The position numbers and the translations under genes are program-made. Below are positions 8,683 to 18,157 of a stretch of 64,000 nucleotides of DNA, in pieces; position 1 is the stretch's first letter, and the number at the start of each line of letters is the position of its first letter. The notes below the pieces were generated by a model. It worked only from the letters and a program-made list of their open reading frames with translations, was not told the DNA's origin and ran no database searches. The stretch is from Massilia antarctica (lineage in GTDB: Bacteria; Pseudomonadota; Gammaproteobacteria; Burkholderiales; Burkholderiaceae_D), in contig NZ_CP065053.1 of NCBI RefSeq assembly GCF_015689335.1, positions 4,216,001 through 4,280,000 of the forward strand, in the 5' to 3' direction.

Positions 8683-9630
8683 TCATGACTGCCAGGCATC
8701 GGGGCCGCCAGCCCCGCCGCTTGCTGGCCCCGCCCGGCCATCCGTCGTGGCCACGCTGACGCAATTGCGCCCGCGCAGCTTGGCCGCATACAAGGCGCCG
8801 TCGGCGCGGTGCAGCAGGTCGCTCATCTCGACGGCATCGGCGTGGTTCACCGATGCGATGCCGATGCTGACCGTGACGGCGACGTCGCCGTACGCGGTAG
8901 GCACCGTGGCATCGGCCATGGCGCCGCGCATGCGCTCGGCGACGATGAGGGCGCCCTCGGGGTCGCAGTCGGGCAGCACCGCGAGCAGTTCCTCGCCGCC
9001 ATAGCGCCCGAAGGAATCGTAGTTTCTCAGGGTCGCGGCCATGCGCCGCGTCGCTTCGCGCAATACCTCGTCCCCGGCCAGGTGGCCGTAGGTATCGTTG
9101 ATGCGCTTGAAATGATCGAGATCGGCGAAGATCACCGATAAAAAATCGGGCGTGCGCACCCGTCGTGCGATCTCCTTTTGCAGCACGTCGAGGATCGCGC
9201 CGCGGTTGAAGATGCCGGTCAGGGCGTCGCGCGTGGCTTGCCGGCGCAGTTCCTGTTCCAGGTCGACGATGCGGCGCCCGGCGCGCAAGCGCACCCGCAT
9301 TTCCTCGGCGATGAAGGGTTTGGCGACGTAATCGTCGGCCCCGGCATTCATGGCCGCGACGATGAATTCGGTTTCCGTGCGCGAGGTCAGCATGATCATG
9401 TAGACATACCGCTCCAGGCCGGCCTGGCGGATGTTGTGGCAGACATCGGTGCCGTCCAGGCCGGGCATCATCCAGTCCAGCACCGCCAACAAGGGCCCGT
9501 CGGCTTGCAGCAGGATCGCCTCGGCGCTCAAGCCGTCGGCCGCGACCACGACCTCGTAACCCCATTCGGACAGCACGTCCTGCAGGTACAAGACGGAAAT
9601 CGGATCGTCGTCGGCGACAAGCACTTTCAT
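8683..9630 (-). CDS. Response regulator with GGDEF output (diguanylate cyclase)
   Basis: 315 residues. Receiver domain (1-120) has the acidic pair (VADDDP), phosphoacceptor in LAVLDWMMPGLDG, Thr in MLTSRT and Lys in VAKPF. The GGDEF domain (~135-295) has DALTGIFNRG, FADLDHFKRINDTYGHLAGD and the active-site variant GGEEL, which is catalytically competent. It should make cyclic di-GMP when phosphorylated. The ATG overlaps the TGA of the giant hybrid kinase (ATGA), so the kinase is the probable phosphodonor. No obvious RxxD inhibitory site precedes GGEEL. Confidence 0.92.
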   Translation of the reverse strand: MKVLVADDDPISVLYLQDVLSEWGYEVVVAADGLSAEAILLQADGPLLAVLDWMMPGLDGTDVCHNIRQAGLERYVYMIMLTSRTETEFIVAAMNAGADDYVAKPFIAEEMRVRLRAGRRIVDLEQELRRQATRDALTGIFNRGAILDVLQKEIARRVRTPDFLSVIFADLDHFKRINDTYGHLAGDEVLREATRRMAATLRNYDSFGRYGGEELLAVLPDCDPEGALIVAERMRGAMADATVPTAYGDVAVTVSIGIASVNHADAVEMSDLLHRADGALYAAKLRGRNCVSVATTDGRAGPASGGAGGPDAWQS

Positions 9631-12600
9631 TGGTTCAGTTCCAGGGTCGTGGTCAATGTGGCCGACAATTCATCGATGCACAGCGCCAGGTAGCGTGCGG
9701 CGCCATCCAGGTCATCCGCGCCGGCGTCGCTGCCGGCGCGCGCCATGCTTTCCAGCGCACCCGCCGCCTGCGCCGTCGTGTCGCCGCTCAAGGTCGCGGC
9801 GGCACCCTTGATGCGGTGCGCCGTGCGTTCCAGCAGGCGGGCGTCGTTCGTTTCGAGGCCGCTGTGCAGGTGGCGCACGAGCTCGGGCGCCGTATCGATG
9901 AACGATTTTGCCATGAGGTACAATAAATCGCGCTTTCCGCGCGCGCGCTCCAGTGCCAGCGCGCGGTTGAAGATGGGCGTGGTGGCCGCCGCCCCGGTGG
10001 CCGGCACCCCGGTGGCCGGCACCCCGGCCGCCGGCTCGTCGTCCGGCGCCGGCGCCGCCGATGGGCCGTGCGCGGCGGTCCACGGTCGTTCCAGGCAGGC
10101 ATACAGGTCGAGTGGCTCGATCGGCTTGGCCAGATAGTCGTCCATGCCCGCTGCCAGGCAGGTCTGGCGGTCGCCCGCCATCGCGTGGGCAGTCACCGCC
10201 ACGATATGGATATGCGCGCCCGAGGCGCCCTCGCGGCGGCGGATTTCGGCGCTCGTCTGGTAGCCATCCATTTCCGGCATCTGGCCATCCATCAGGATGG
10301 CGTCGAAGCGGCCTGCGTCGAGCATGCGCAATACCTCGGTCCCATTGGCGGCCACGGCGAAGGTGTGGCCGCGGCTGCGCAGCAGCTCGGCAACCAGCAT
10401 CCGGTTGACCGGATGGTCGTCGGCGACCAGCACGTGCAGGCGCTTGCGCGGGGGCGCCACGGGGGCCGCCGCCATGTCTGGCGGGCTTGGCGCGGCGGGG
10501 CCGGCGGCGCCGTTCCTGACGATGCCCATCAAGGTGTTGAACAGCTCCGAATGCCTGACGGGCTTGGTGATAAATGCCGTCAATCCCGCCGCCAGTCCGG
10601 CTTGCAGCGCGGCGCCGTCGTCCTGGGCCGGCAGCATGACGATGATCGATGCCGGCGCCAGCCCGGCGGCGCCCAGGGTGACGGCCAGCGGCGCGCTGCC
10701 GCCGCCGGCCAGCGCGGCGCTGCAGATGGCCGCGCAAAACGGCTGCGCGTGCGCACCGTCGCGCGGCGGCTGCAGCGCCAATTGCCGCGTCAGTTCGGCG
10801 TGGTCCCGCACCAGCGCCGGACGCATTTTCCAGCTGCGCAGCAGGTTGACGATGATCTGGCCGGAGGTGGCATTGTCGTCGATGACCAGCACCGGCTTGT
10901 GTTGCAGCCCGGCGTCGCCCGGCCCCTGGTCCGGCGCCGCCGTGCCCTGCGCAAGCTGGACCGGCAGGGTGAAGTGGAACTCGGTGCCCACCCCGGGTTC
11001 GCTCTCGACCCACAGCTGTCCGCCCATCAGGCCCACCAGCTGGGAGACGATCGCCAGTCCCAGCCCGGTGCCGCCGTATTCGCGGGTGGTGGAGGCATCG
11101 GCCTGGACGAACGACTCGAAGATATGCTCCTGCTGCTGGCGCGACATGCCGATCCCGGTATCGCGCACCTTGAACTCGAGTTCGGCGTAGCCGGCATGGC
11201 GCGCGTGCTGGCTGACCGTCAGCACGACTTCGCCGCGCGCGGTAAACTTGATCGCATTGCTGGCCAGGTTGATCAGGATCTGCACCAGCCGGCCCTTGTC
11301 GGCGACGATCATGTCGGGAACCTCGGGCGCGATGTCGAAGGCCAGTTCCAGGCGCTTTTCCGCCGCCCCCGCCGCCAGGGTCCGGAACACATTGGCGACT
11401 TCTTCGCGCAGGTCGAAGGCCACTTTTTCCAGCACCAGCTTCTTGGCCTCCATCTTGGAAAAATCGAGGATATCGTTCAGCAGGCGCAGCAGGGAGTCGG
11501 CGGACGACTGGATCAGTTCCATGTATTCGCGCTGCTGGATCGATAAGCCCGTTTTCAGCACCAGCCGCGTGAAGCCGACGATGCAATTCATCGGCGTACG
11601 GATTTCATGGCTCATGTTGGCCAAAAACTCGCTCTTGGCCTCGTTGGCCGACTCCGCCTTGTGCTTGGCTTCCTGTAACTGGATTTCGAATTTCTTGATC
11701 GAGGTGACGTCGTGGTCGGTGCCGCGATAGCCGAGGAGGGTGCCGTCGCGGTCGAGCACCGGCACCGCCGACGATTCCAGATAGCGATCGCTGCCGTCGC
11801 GGTGGCGCCAGCGGATCAGCCAACTGTTCCAGCCCTCGCCGCGCTGCTGCAGCTGGCGCAGCCGCTCGGCCACCATGGCCCGTTCTTCGGGGTGCACGTA
11901 GCGTAGCATGGTCTTGCCGGTCAGTTCCTCGGCCCCGTGGCCGAGCATGGCCTGGACCGCCGGGTTGGAATAACGGATGCGGCCGCCGCTGTCGAGCGAC
12001 CAGATCCAGTCCTTGGTGGTCTCCACGATCGAGCGGAATTTTTCCTCGCTCAGCCTGAGCTGGTCTTCCGTCTGTTTGCGGTGGGTGATGTCGTTGTACA
12101 GGCACAGCAGATGGGGTACGCCGGACAACTCCACCAGGTCGGCTGAAAACAGGACGCTGATCACGGCGCCGCCTGCCGTTTTCATGGCCGCTTCGCAGTC
12201 GCTGACCGAGCCTTCCTGGCGCAGCCGCGCCATCATCGACAGCTGGGCGTCGGGCGCGAGCCAGTAATCGAACAGGGAGGCGGGGTGGGTGAGCAGCGCG
12301 GCGCGCTCCTGCCCGATCAGCTCGCAAAAGGCATCGTTCACTTCCAGGAAGTGGCCATCGGCCATGCTGCTGACGGTAATCGCCACCGGGCTCATGCTGA
12401 AAATCTTGGAAAAGCGTTCTTCCAGCTGGCGCATGTGTTCCTCGACCTGCTTGCGCTCGCTGATATTCATCATCGCGCCGATCATGCGCACCGCCGCGCC
12501 GGCCTCGTCGTGGATGATATAGCCGCGATCGTGCACGTGGGCATAGCTGCCGTCCGCGCAGCGGAAACGGTATTCGCCGGTCCAGTAGCGCCCGCCCTCG

Positions 12601-15128
12601 TGGATTTCATGCTCGACTTCGGCGATGACCCAGTCGCGGTCGTCGGGGTGGATCTGGTCGATCCACCACTGGGCCGGGGAAGTGCCGCCGGCCATCGCGT
12701 GACCGAAGGTGTGCTCGATGCCCGCGTTCCACCAGATGCGGTCGGTGCCGAAGTCCCAGTCCCATACCGTATCGTTGGTGGCGCGCGCGACCAGGTTGAA
12801 ACGCTCCAGGGTGGTGCGCAGGTCATCCTCGGCGCGCTTGCGCTCGCTGACATCGACGCCCACCATCGCGTACGAACTCGGTTCCCCCTCCTGGTGCGCG
12901 ATGCGGACCACGGAAAACAGAAAGGGGACCATGCCGCCGCCGCGGTTGCACAGGTCGAGTTCGCCGCGCCAGGCCGCCACCGACGCTTCCTGCAAAATGC
13001 CCGCCAGGCGGTCGCCATCCGTACCGGGACAAGTGAACGCCGCCATCGACAGGCCGCCGCAGTCTTCCTCGGCACCGATGCCGAGCAAGCCGCGCCCGGC
13101 GCCGTTCAGATAGAGAATGCGCTGCTGGCCGGAGACAAAGGCCACCAGGTTCGGCGTGGCATCGAGGAAGGCACTGAAGCGCGAGCTGACTTCGGACGCA
13201 TGGCGCTCGGCGCTGATGTCGCGCAGGATCGCCACCGACAGGCGGCCGCCTTCGTGGCGCGCTTCGCGCACCGCGATATGCAGGGGGAACAGCGCGCCAT
13301 CCTTGCGTTGTGCGTCGACCTGCACGCCGTGCGCGCTGTCCGGCCGGGCAGGATCGTCCGCCTGCGCCTGCGCGCCGCTATGGCTGGGCGGTGGTGGGGC
13401 GGGGATCAGCAAGGTCAGGGGGGCGCCCAGAACCTCGTTCGCCGCATAGCCGAACATGGCCGCGGCTGCCGGGTTGATCGACCTGATGGCGCTGTTCTCG
13501 TCGATGGTCAGCAAGCCTTCGGCCATATTGTCGACCACCGCCTGGAGCTTGCCTTCGCCCGCGCGCGCCGCCTGCCTGGCCGCCAGCAGGGCCGCGATCA
13601 GGGGCGAGACTTGCCAGTGCAGCAGCAAGGTGCCGCACACGAACAGCACGGCCAGCACCGTCATCATGGTCGAGATTTGCGTGCGGATCGGCTCGTACAG
13701 CTCGACCGCATCCTGCTTTACCACCAGGCCCAGTCCGGTGGCGCCGATCGGCCCGTAGGCGGCGATCACCATCTGGCCGCGGTAATCTTTCGCCGCCACC
13801 AGCCCGGTCTTGCCGTTCAGGGCGATGCTCATCGGCAGTTGCTGGCCGTTGCGCAGGCGCGAGGTGGCGCGAAAACCCTGGGCGTTCAGGCGGCTCGGCA
13901 GGCAATTCATCCGCTCCTTGCCCGCCGCCGCGCAGATCGCGATATCGCCGCTGTTTCCCAGCAGCGCGGCATCGGCCAGCAAGGTTTGCACGATGGCCAG
14001 CTTGCGCTCGGCCAGGATGCTGCCGATGATGGCGCCATCTTTGCGCACCGGCACCGCGATCTTCAGGATGGGGACCGCCGACCAGAGCAGCTCATGTCCA
14101 TCGTTCAGGCGCAGGGTAATCGGTGCGCCAGTGTCGGGCGTGCCGGCGTGCAGCAGGATGCTGCCGTCCGGCCCGGTCGCGGTCACCGAGGCATAACCAT
14201 CGCCGAGCAAATGCTGCCCCAGTTCGGAGGCCAGCGCCGCGTTACCCGCGGCGCCGGGCGTGCGCGCGTATTCCTTGAGCAGGGCGGGATCGGTGGAGAG
14301 CGAACGGGTCTGCAAAATCGTGTTTTCCAGCACAAAATTCAAGAGTTGGGCACGATTCGAATGCGCCGCGCTCATATTCAGGTGCAAGGCCGTTTCGGTG
14401 CGGTGGGCCGACATGACGGAACTGGTCATCCCGGCCGACAGCGCCATCGACAGCAGGATGATGGTGGCGAGCGCGGTAATGCGCTTGTCGCCGCGTTCGC
14501 GGCTGGCGCTGCGCTCCTTGACGCCCTGGTACCAGCGTAGCCACAGCGCGCCGCCCAGCAGCAGAAAGCCGAATGCCGAGTGCGGCGCCATCCCGACGAA
14601 GCGATACCACTCGTAGAGCAGGTCGAGCTTGAGCGAATAGCCGGTCACGCCGACGATGCCGAGCGCAACGAGCAAGAGGCACAGCAGCTGGACCAGCCGC
14701 TCGCTGCCGCCGCGCGCACTGTGCCGGTTCTGCAGCAAGAGGCAGACGCCGGCCAGCCAGAAGCCGGCGCAGGACAGGGGCGACATGCGTCCGGGATGCG
14801 GGTTGGGATCGACCAGCCACACATCGACGAACAGCTGGTCGACATGCAAATTCATGGCAAGCAAATTTTGCAGGGCCGCCACGCCGCTCACGGCCAGCAT
14901 GGCGATGGCGGCGCAGGTGCGTGCCGGCCGCGCACGGCGCCCGGAAACGCACAGGGCGGCGCCGGCAAACACGAAACACAGCGCGGTATTGAACACCATC
15001 GCGATGGCCCCGGGGACGAGCTGCACCAGCGCGCCCGAGTGCAGGCTCCAGCCGGCCACCACCGCCGTGCCTAAAAGCAGCACCAGCGCGCCCAGCAATC
15101 GTTCAAGCTGTGAGAAGGTCAAGACCAT
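9627..15128 (-). CDS. Giant membrane hybrid histidine kinase (7TM-sensor-5xPAS-HK-REC-REC-HPt)
   Basis: 1833 residues. Order: about seven N-terminal membrane helices (1-195); another helix and a periplasmic sensor region (~215-490); five PAS domains (from ~528 to ~1130); HisKA with NMSHEIRTPMN near 1173; HATPase with DTGIGMS near 1326 and GGTGLGLAI near 1356. Then come a first receiver (~1411-1530) that lacks the acceptor Asp, a second canonical receiver (VADDHP, ILMDGQMPEMDG near 1614) and a C-terminal HPt domain (AHRIKGAAAT near 1773). A full phosphorelay is therefore encoded in one chain. I start at ATG 15128, directly before the first helix; the 28 upstream in-frame codons are not domain-like. 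It overlaps the response regulator-GGDEF gene. Confidence 0.92.
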   Translation of the reverse strand: MVLTFSQLERLLGALVLLLGTAVVAGWSLHSGALVQLVPGAIAMVFNTALCFVFAGAALCVSGRRARPARTCAAIAMLAVSGVAALQNLLAMNLHVDQLFVDVWLVDPNPHPGRMSPLSCAGFWLAGVCLLLQNRHSARGGSERLVQLLCLLLVALGIVGVTGYSLKLDLLYEWYRFVGMAPHSAFGFLLLGGALWLRWYQGVKERSASRERGDKRITALATIILLSMALSAGMTSSVMSAHRTETALHLNMSAAHSNRAQLLNFVLENTILQTRSLSTDPALLKEYARTPGAAGNAALASELGQHLLGDGYASVTATGPDGSILLHAGTPDTGAPITLRLNDGHELLWSAVPILKIAVPVRKDGAIIGSILAERKLAIVQTLLADAALLGNSGDIAICAAAGKERMNCLPSRLNAQGFRATSRLRNGQQLPMSIALNGKTGLVAAKDYRGQMVIAAYGPIGATGLGLVVKQDAVELYEPIRTQISTMMTVLAVLFVCGTLLLHWQVSPLIAALLAARQAARAGEGKLQAVVDNMAEGLLTIDENSAIRSINPAAAAMFGYAANEVLGAPLTLLIPAPPPPSHSGAQAQADDPARPDSAHGVQVDAQRKDGALFPLHIAVREARHEGGRLSVAILRDISAERHASEVSSRFSAFLDATPNLVAFVSGQQRILYLNGAGRGLLGIGAEEDCGGLSMAAFTCPGTDGDRLAGILQEASVAAWRGELDLCNRGGGMVPFLFSVVRIAHQEGEPSSYAMVGVDVSERKRAEDDLRTTLERFNLVARATNDTVWDWDFGTDRIWWNAGIEHTFGHAMAGGTSPAQWWIDQIHPDDRDWVIAEVEHEIHEGGRYWTGEYRFRCADGSYAHVHDRGYIIHDEAGAAVRMIGAMMNISERKQVEEHMRQLEERFSKIFSMSPVAITVSSMADGHFLEVNDAFCELIGQERAALLTHPASLFDYWLAPDAQLSMMARLRQEGSVSDCEAAMKTAGGAVISVLFSADLVELSGVPHLLCLYNDITHRKQTEDQLRLSEEKFRSIVETTKDWIWSLDSGGRIRYSNPAVQAMLGHGAEELTGKTMLRYVHPEERAMVAERLRQLQQRGEGWNSWLIRWRHRDGSDRYLESSAVPVLDRDGTLLGYRGTDHDVTSIKKFEIQLQEAKHKAESANEAKSEFLANMSHEIRTPMNCIVGFTRLVLKTGLSIQQREYMELIQSSADSLLRLLNDILDFSKMEAKKLVLEKVAFDLREEVANVFRTLAAGAAEKRLELAFDIAPEVPDMIVADKGRLVQILINLASNAIKFTARGEVVLTVSQHARHAGYAELEFKVRDTGIGMSRQQQEHIFESFVQADASTTREYGGTGLGLAIVSQLVGLMGGQLWVESEPGVGTEFHFTLPVQLAQGTAAPDQGPGDAGLQHKPVLVIDDNATSGQIIVNLLRSWKMRPALVRDHAELTRQLALQPPRDGAHAQPFCAAICSAALAGGGSAPLAVTLGAAGLAPASIIVMLPAQDDGAALQAGLAAGLTAFITKPVRHSELFNTLMGIVRNGAAGPAAPSPPDMAAAPVAPPRKRLHVLVADDHPVNRMLVAELLRSRGHTFAVAANGTEVLRMLDAGRFDAILMDGQMPEMDGYQTSAEIRRREGASGAHIHIVAVTAHAMAGDRQTCLAAGMDDYLAKPIEPLDLYACLERPWTAAHGPSAAPAPDDEPAAGVPATGVPATGAAATTPIFNRALALERARGKRDLLYLMAKSFIDTAPELVRHLHSGLETNDARLLERTAHRIKGAAATLSGDTTAQAAGALESMARAGSDAGADDLDGAARYLALCIDELSATLTTTLELNQ

Positions 15129-15544
15129 CGCCTTTCGTGACGTTGATCGCCGCGACGGGCGCGGCCCGGGCGCCCCGGCACGCCCTGGGTCTGGCCAGGC
15201 CGGCCCGGACATGTCCTTGCGTGTGCGCCAGCACGGCCGCGCGACACAGGTGTTTTTTGCGCGCCAATTGGCCGACTATACAAGATTGTTCGCGGCGTTC
15301 GCTACATTTCGGATGGGTTCGTCAAAAAAACCACGCCGCGCGCTCGGCGCCTGGGTCCGCGCCGCTCTGCGCGCCGGCGCATGCCGGTAGTTGTTGCGCT
15401 GGCGATTATTCGGCGGGACCGCCATTTTTCGGCTGGAACATTGCTACAATTTCCATGCTGGCCTGGCTTCAAGGTAAGGCGGGCGCGAGAGGCTTTTGCC
15501 ATGCCGACATTGAAAGCGACATCGTACTCATCTCAAAGCGCCTT
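15129..15544. other. Divergent intergenic region, 416 bp
   Basis: Separates the hybrid kinase (minus) from the Ser/Thr kinase (plus), so both promoters should be here. A relatively AT-rich patch at 15265-15310 is the likeliest promoter area. I could not assign convincing -35/-10 pairs, and no small gene is supported. Confidence 0.4.
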
Positions 15545-17707
15545 ATGACAGACACCGCTGATTTTTCAGGGAGCGTTCGGCACTCGCATGGGGCCGCCGA
15601 CGTATTGGCGGGCCACTATGAACTCGGCGCGCGCCTCGGCGAAGGCGGCTATGGCGAGGTCTTCGAAGCGTGGGACCGCACCTTGCAGCGCAGTGTCGCG
15701 GTCAAGCGCATCAAGAAAGCCGACGGTGCCAGGAGTGGAGACGGTCCGATCCGCGAAGCCCGCATCGCGGCCTCGCTGCGGCACGCTGCCTTTGTCAAGG
15801 TCCACGCGATCGAAGACGATGGACCGAGTCAATCGATCGTGATGGAACTGGTGCCGGGAAAAACCGTCAGGCAGGTGCTGACGGAGTCGCGCATCGACCT
15901 GGCCCTTGCACTGGACTGGGTCGGCCAGGTGGCCGAAGCGATGCACGACGCGCATCAATCGGGCCTGGTGCATGGCGACCTGAAACCGTCGAACCTGATG
16001 GTTGAACCGAGCGGGCGCGTGCGCATTCTCGATTTCGGCCTCTCGCTGCGCGATGATGCGCTGGCGACGCGCTCGCTTTCCCTCACCGAACCGATGGGCA
16101 CCATTGCCTACATGGCGCCGGAGCAGTTGCAGGGCGTGCCGGCCGATGCGCGCAGCGATGTGTACGCACTCGGCATCATCTTGTACGAGCTGGTGTGCGG
16201 CACCCGTCCCTATGCCGGCCTGGCCGGCCTGGCGCTGGCCGCCGCCCACCTGCAATCCGATTCCGGCAGTTGGCCCTATCCGGACAGCGCCAGTGCGCCG
16301 ATGATCGCGCTGATCCGGGCCATGACGGCGCGCCACCCGCAGCAGCGTCTGGCCAGCATGGCCGAGATCCGCAGCCGCCTGCGCGCGCTGGCAACGCGGC
16401 CGGGGGCCTTGCCGGGCGCGCCGTGGCGCTGGACCGTTCCGGGGAAGCGCTGGTGGTGGGCGGGCGCGGCCTTGCTCGCCTGTGCGCTGGCGTTCGGCGG
16501 CTGGCAGCTGGCACCCCGGGCGGTGGCATTGCTGCAACGCGCGGCGCCTTACTCGCAAGCACTCGACATGCGATCCGGGCTGGACGCGCTGGTCTTGTTC
16601 GACCGTCCCGGCAAGCTCGATCAGGCTGGCGCCCATTTTGCGCGCATTCTCGACCATACGCCCGGGAACGCCGCGGCCGTGGCCGGCATGTCGCTGGTGT
16701 ACGCGCTACGCTACGCGGGCGACGGCCAGGATGAAGTGTGGCTGCAAAAAGCCGCCGCCGGCGCCCAGCAAGCGTTGACCCTGAACGATCAACTGGCATT
16801 GAGCCACATCGCCAATGGCTGGGCGCTCGCCAACCTCGGCCACTACGAGCGCGCACTGACGGCCTTCGACCAGGCGCTCCATCTTGATCCCGCGGATTTT
16901 TTCGCCTGGTATGGCAAGGCCCACATGCTGCGCCGCGCGGGACGCCTGCCGCAGGCGCTGCAGACCCTGGCGCTGGCATCGGCGCGTTTTCCCCGGGAGC
17001 GCGTGTTTGCCGATGAATTGGGAGCGGTCCATTTTGAAAACGGCGCTTACCGCGACGCCGAGCAGGCATTCCGGCGCAGCCTCGCCTTGCAGCCGGACGC
17101 CGTCAACGCTTATTCGAATCTGAATGCCGCGCTGGTGCGCCAGGACCGCCAGGACGAGGCCCTGCGCGTGCTGCAGCAAGGCTTGCAAATCAGGCCCAGC
17201 GCCAAGCTGTATGGGAATCTGGGCAACGCCTTGTTCCTGCGCGGCGACTATGTGGGTGCGGCGGCCGCGTTCGAGAACGCCGTATCGCCCACCCGCGGCG
17301 CTCCCGGCGACTACCTTAACTGGGCCAACCTGGCCGACACCTTGCTGTGGATACCGGGGCGCGAACAGCAGGCGCGCCAGGCTTACGGCAAGGCGCGCAC
17401 CCTGCTGGCCCCGCGCCTTGCGCGCGCCCCGGACGATGCGACCCTGGCGTCGCGCATGGCCTTGTACGCCGCGCGCAGCGGCGACAGCGCCGGCGCGCTC
17501 GCGCTGGCGGCGCATGCGCTGGCGCTTGCGCCGAAAAATGCGCAAATTCAATTTCGCATCGGCCTGGCATATGAATTGCTGGGTCATCGTCAGAAGGCGC
17601 TCGACGCTATTCTGAGTGCAAGACGCCTGGGCTATCCGTCCACAGCGGTTGCGGCTGAGCCGGATCTGGTCGCCTTGCGGCGCGATCCGGCCTATCCGCA
17701 GGACTGA
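15545..17707 (+). CDS. Membrane-anchored Ser/Thr protein kinase with C-terminal TPR repeats
   Basis: 720 residues. Kinase domain ~25-285: glycine loop LGEGGYGEV, VAVKRIKK lysine, catalytic loop HGDLKPSN (HGD rather than HRD, a non-RD kinase), DFGLS, and MAPEQ. A helix at ~303-323 (WWWAGAALLACALAF) anchors the protein. The ~390-residue remainder is rich in TPR-like helical repeats (e.g. YERALTAFDQALHLDPAD, YRDAEQAFRRSLALQPD). It would be oriented with the kinase in the cytoplasm and TPRs outside. The next genes on the same side are a small unknown protein and, convergent, an FHA-containing activator, which could read phosphothreonine made by this kinase; that link is inference. Confidence 0.88.
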   Translation: MTDTADFSGSVRHSHGAADVLAGHYELGARLGEGGYGEVFEAWDRTLQRSVAVKRIKKADGARSGDGPIREARIAASLRHAAFVKVHAIEDDGPSQSIVMELVPGKTVRQVLTESRIDLALALDWVGQVAEAMHDAHQSGLVHGDLKPSNLMVEPSGRVRILDFGLSLRDDALATRSLSLTEPMGTIAYMAPEQLQGVPADARSDVYALGIILYELVCGTRPYAGLAGLALAAAHLQSDSGSWPYPDSASAPMIALIRAMTARHPQQRLASMAEIRSRLRALATRPGALPGAPWRWTVPGKRWWWAGAALLACALAFGGWQLAPRAVALLQRAAPYSQALDMRSGLDALVLFDRPGKLDQAGAHFARILDHTPGNAAAVAGMSLVYALRYAGDGQDEVWLQKAAAGAQQALTLNDQLALSHIANGWALANLGHYERALTAFDQALHLDPADFFAWYGKAHMLRRAGRLPQALQTLALASARFPRERVFADELGAVHFENGAYRDAEQAFRRSLALQPDAVNAYSNLNAALVRQDRQDEALRVLQQGLQIRPSAKLYGNLGNALFLRGDYVGAAAAFENAVSPTRGAPGDYLNWANLADTLLWIPGREQQARQAYGKARTLLAPRLARAPDDATLASRMALYAARSGDSAGALALAAHALALAPKNAQIQFRIGLAYELLGHRQKALDAILSARRLGYPSTAVAAEPDLVALRRDPAYPQD

Positions 17708-17723
17708 GGTTCAGGCAATTTTC

Positions 17724-17739
17724 GCCGGAGAAATCCGGC
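17724..17739 (+). other. Small perfect hairpin with GAAA tetraloop
   Basis: GCCGGA-GAAA-TCCGGC lies between the kinase stop and the gene at 17768. It is a 6-bp GC stem closed by a stable GNRA-type loop, without a following T-run. It may stabilise or punctuate the transcript. Confidence 0.35.
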
Positions 17740-17767
17740 CCCGTAGTGTCCACCGAAAGGAACGTTC

Positions 17768-18151
17768 ATGAGCTCCCACCCTACGACGACCACGCATCCA
17801 TTTACGATTTCATTTACCGACGCAGTAACGGAACCCGGATGGAATTTCGGCCACAGCACATTCCGTCCCGAGCTGTGCCACGTCGCTATCAACGACAAAA
17901 TCGCTTTCAAGTTCGAGTACATGGGTATGCTTCCGGCGTCGACCATTGTGAGTCCGGTCTTGGTCGTGGCGCCGTTGCCGAGCCCATTCGTTGAGGGCAA
18001 TATCATCTGCCTGAAGGAACATCCGACCGTGACGATCGGCACCAAAAAGGGCGAGTGGCAGTTCTGCCTTGTGTTCGGCGTTCGCTCACCGGAGGGGAAC
18101 ATCCGTTTCCACTACCTTCCCGATCCGGAATTGCAGGTCGGCTCGACGTAG
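17768..18151 (+). CDS. Small protein of unknown function (127 aa)
   Basis: Not recognised. 127 residues with no signal peptide or membrane helix; the composition (alternating hydrophobics, many Pro, Thr, Phe) suggests a beta-rich fold. An AAAGGAA box precedes the ATG. It lies 60 bases after the Ser/Thr kinase gene and its stop is only 6 bases from the end of the convergent FHA-sigma54 activator. A short beta protein of similar style is encoded at 19975. Reality of the gene is supported by the ribosome-binding site and GC-rich third positions. Confidence 0.6.
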   Translation: MSSHPTTTTHPFTISFTDAVTEPGWNFGHSTFRPELCHVAINDKIAFKFEYMGMLPASTIVSPVLVVAPLPSPFVEGNIICLKEHPTVTIGTKKGEWQFCLVFGVRSPEGNIRFHYLPDPELQVGST

Positions 18152-18157
18152 GCGTGG

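Noticed and set aside
12285..14540. 751-codon plus-strand open frame
   Set aside because: Antisense to the giant kinase; high GC keeps frames open. The composition (His/Arg/Gln/Gly-rich) is not protein-like and the minus frame shows clear domains.
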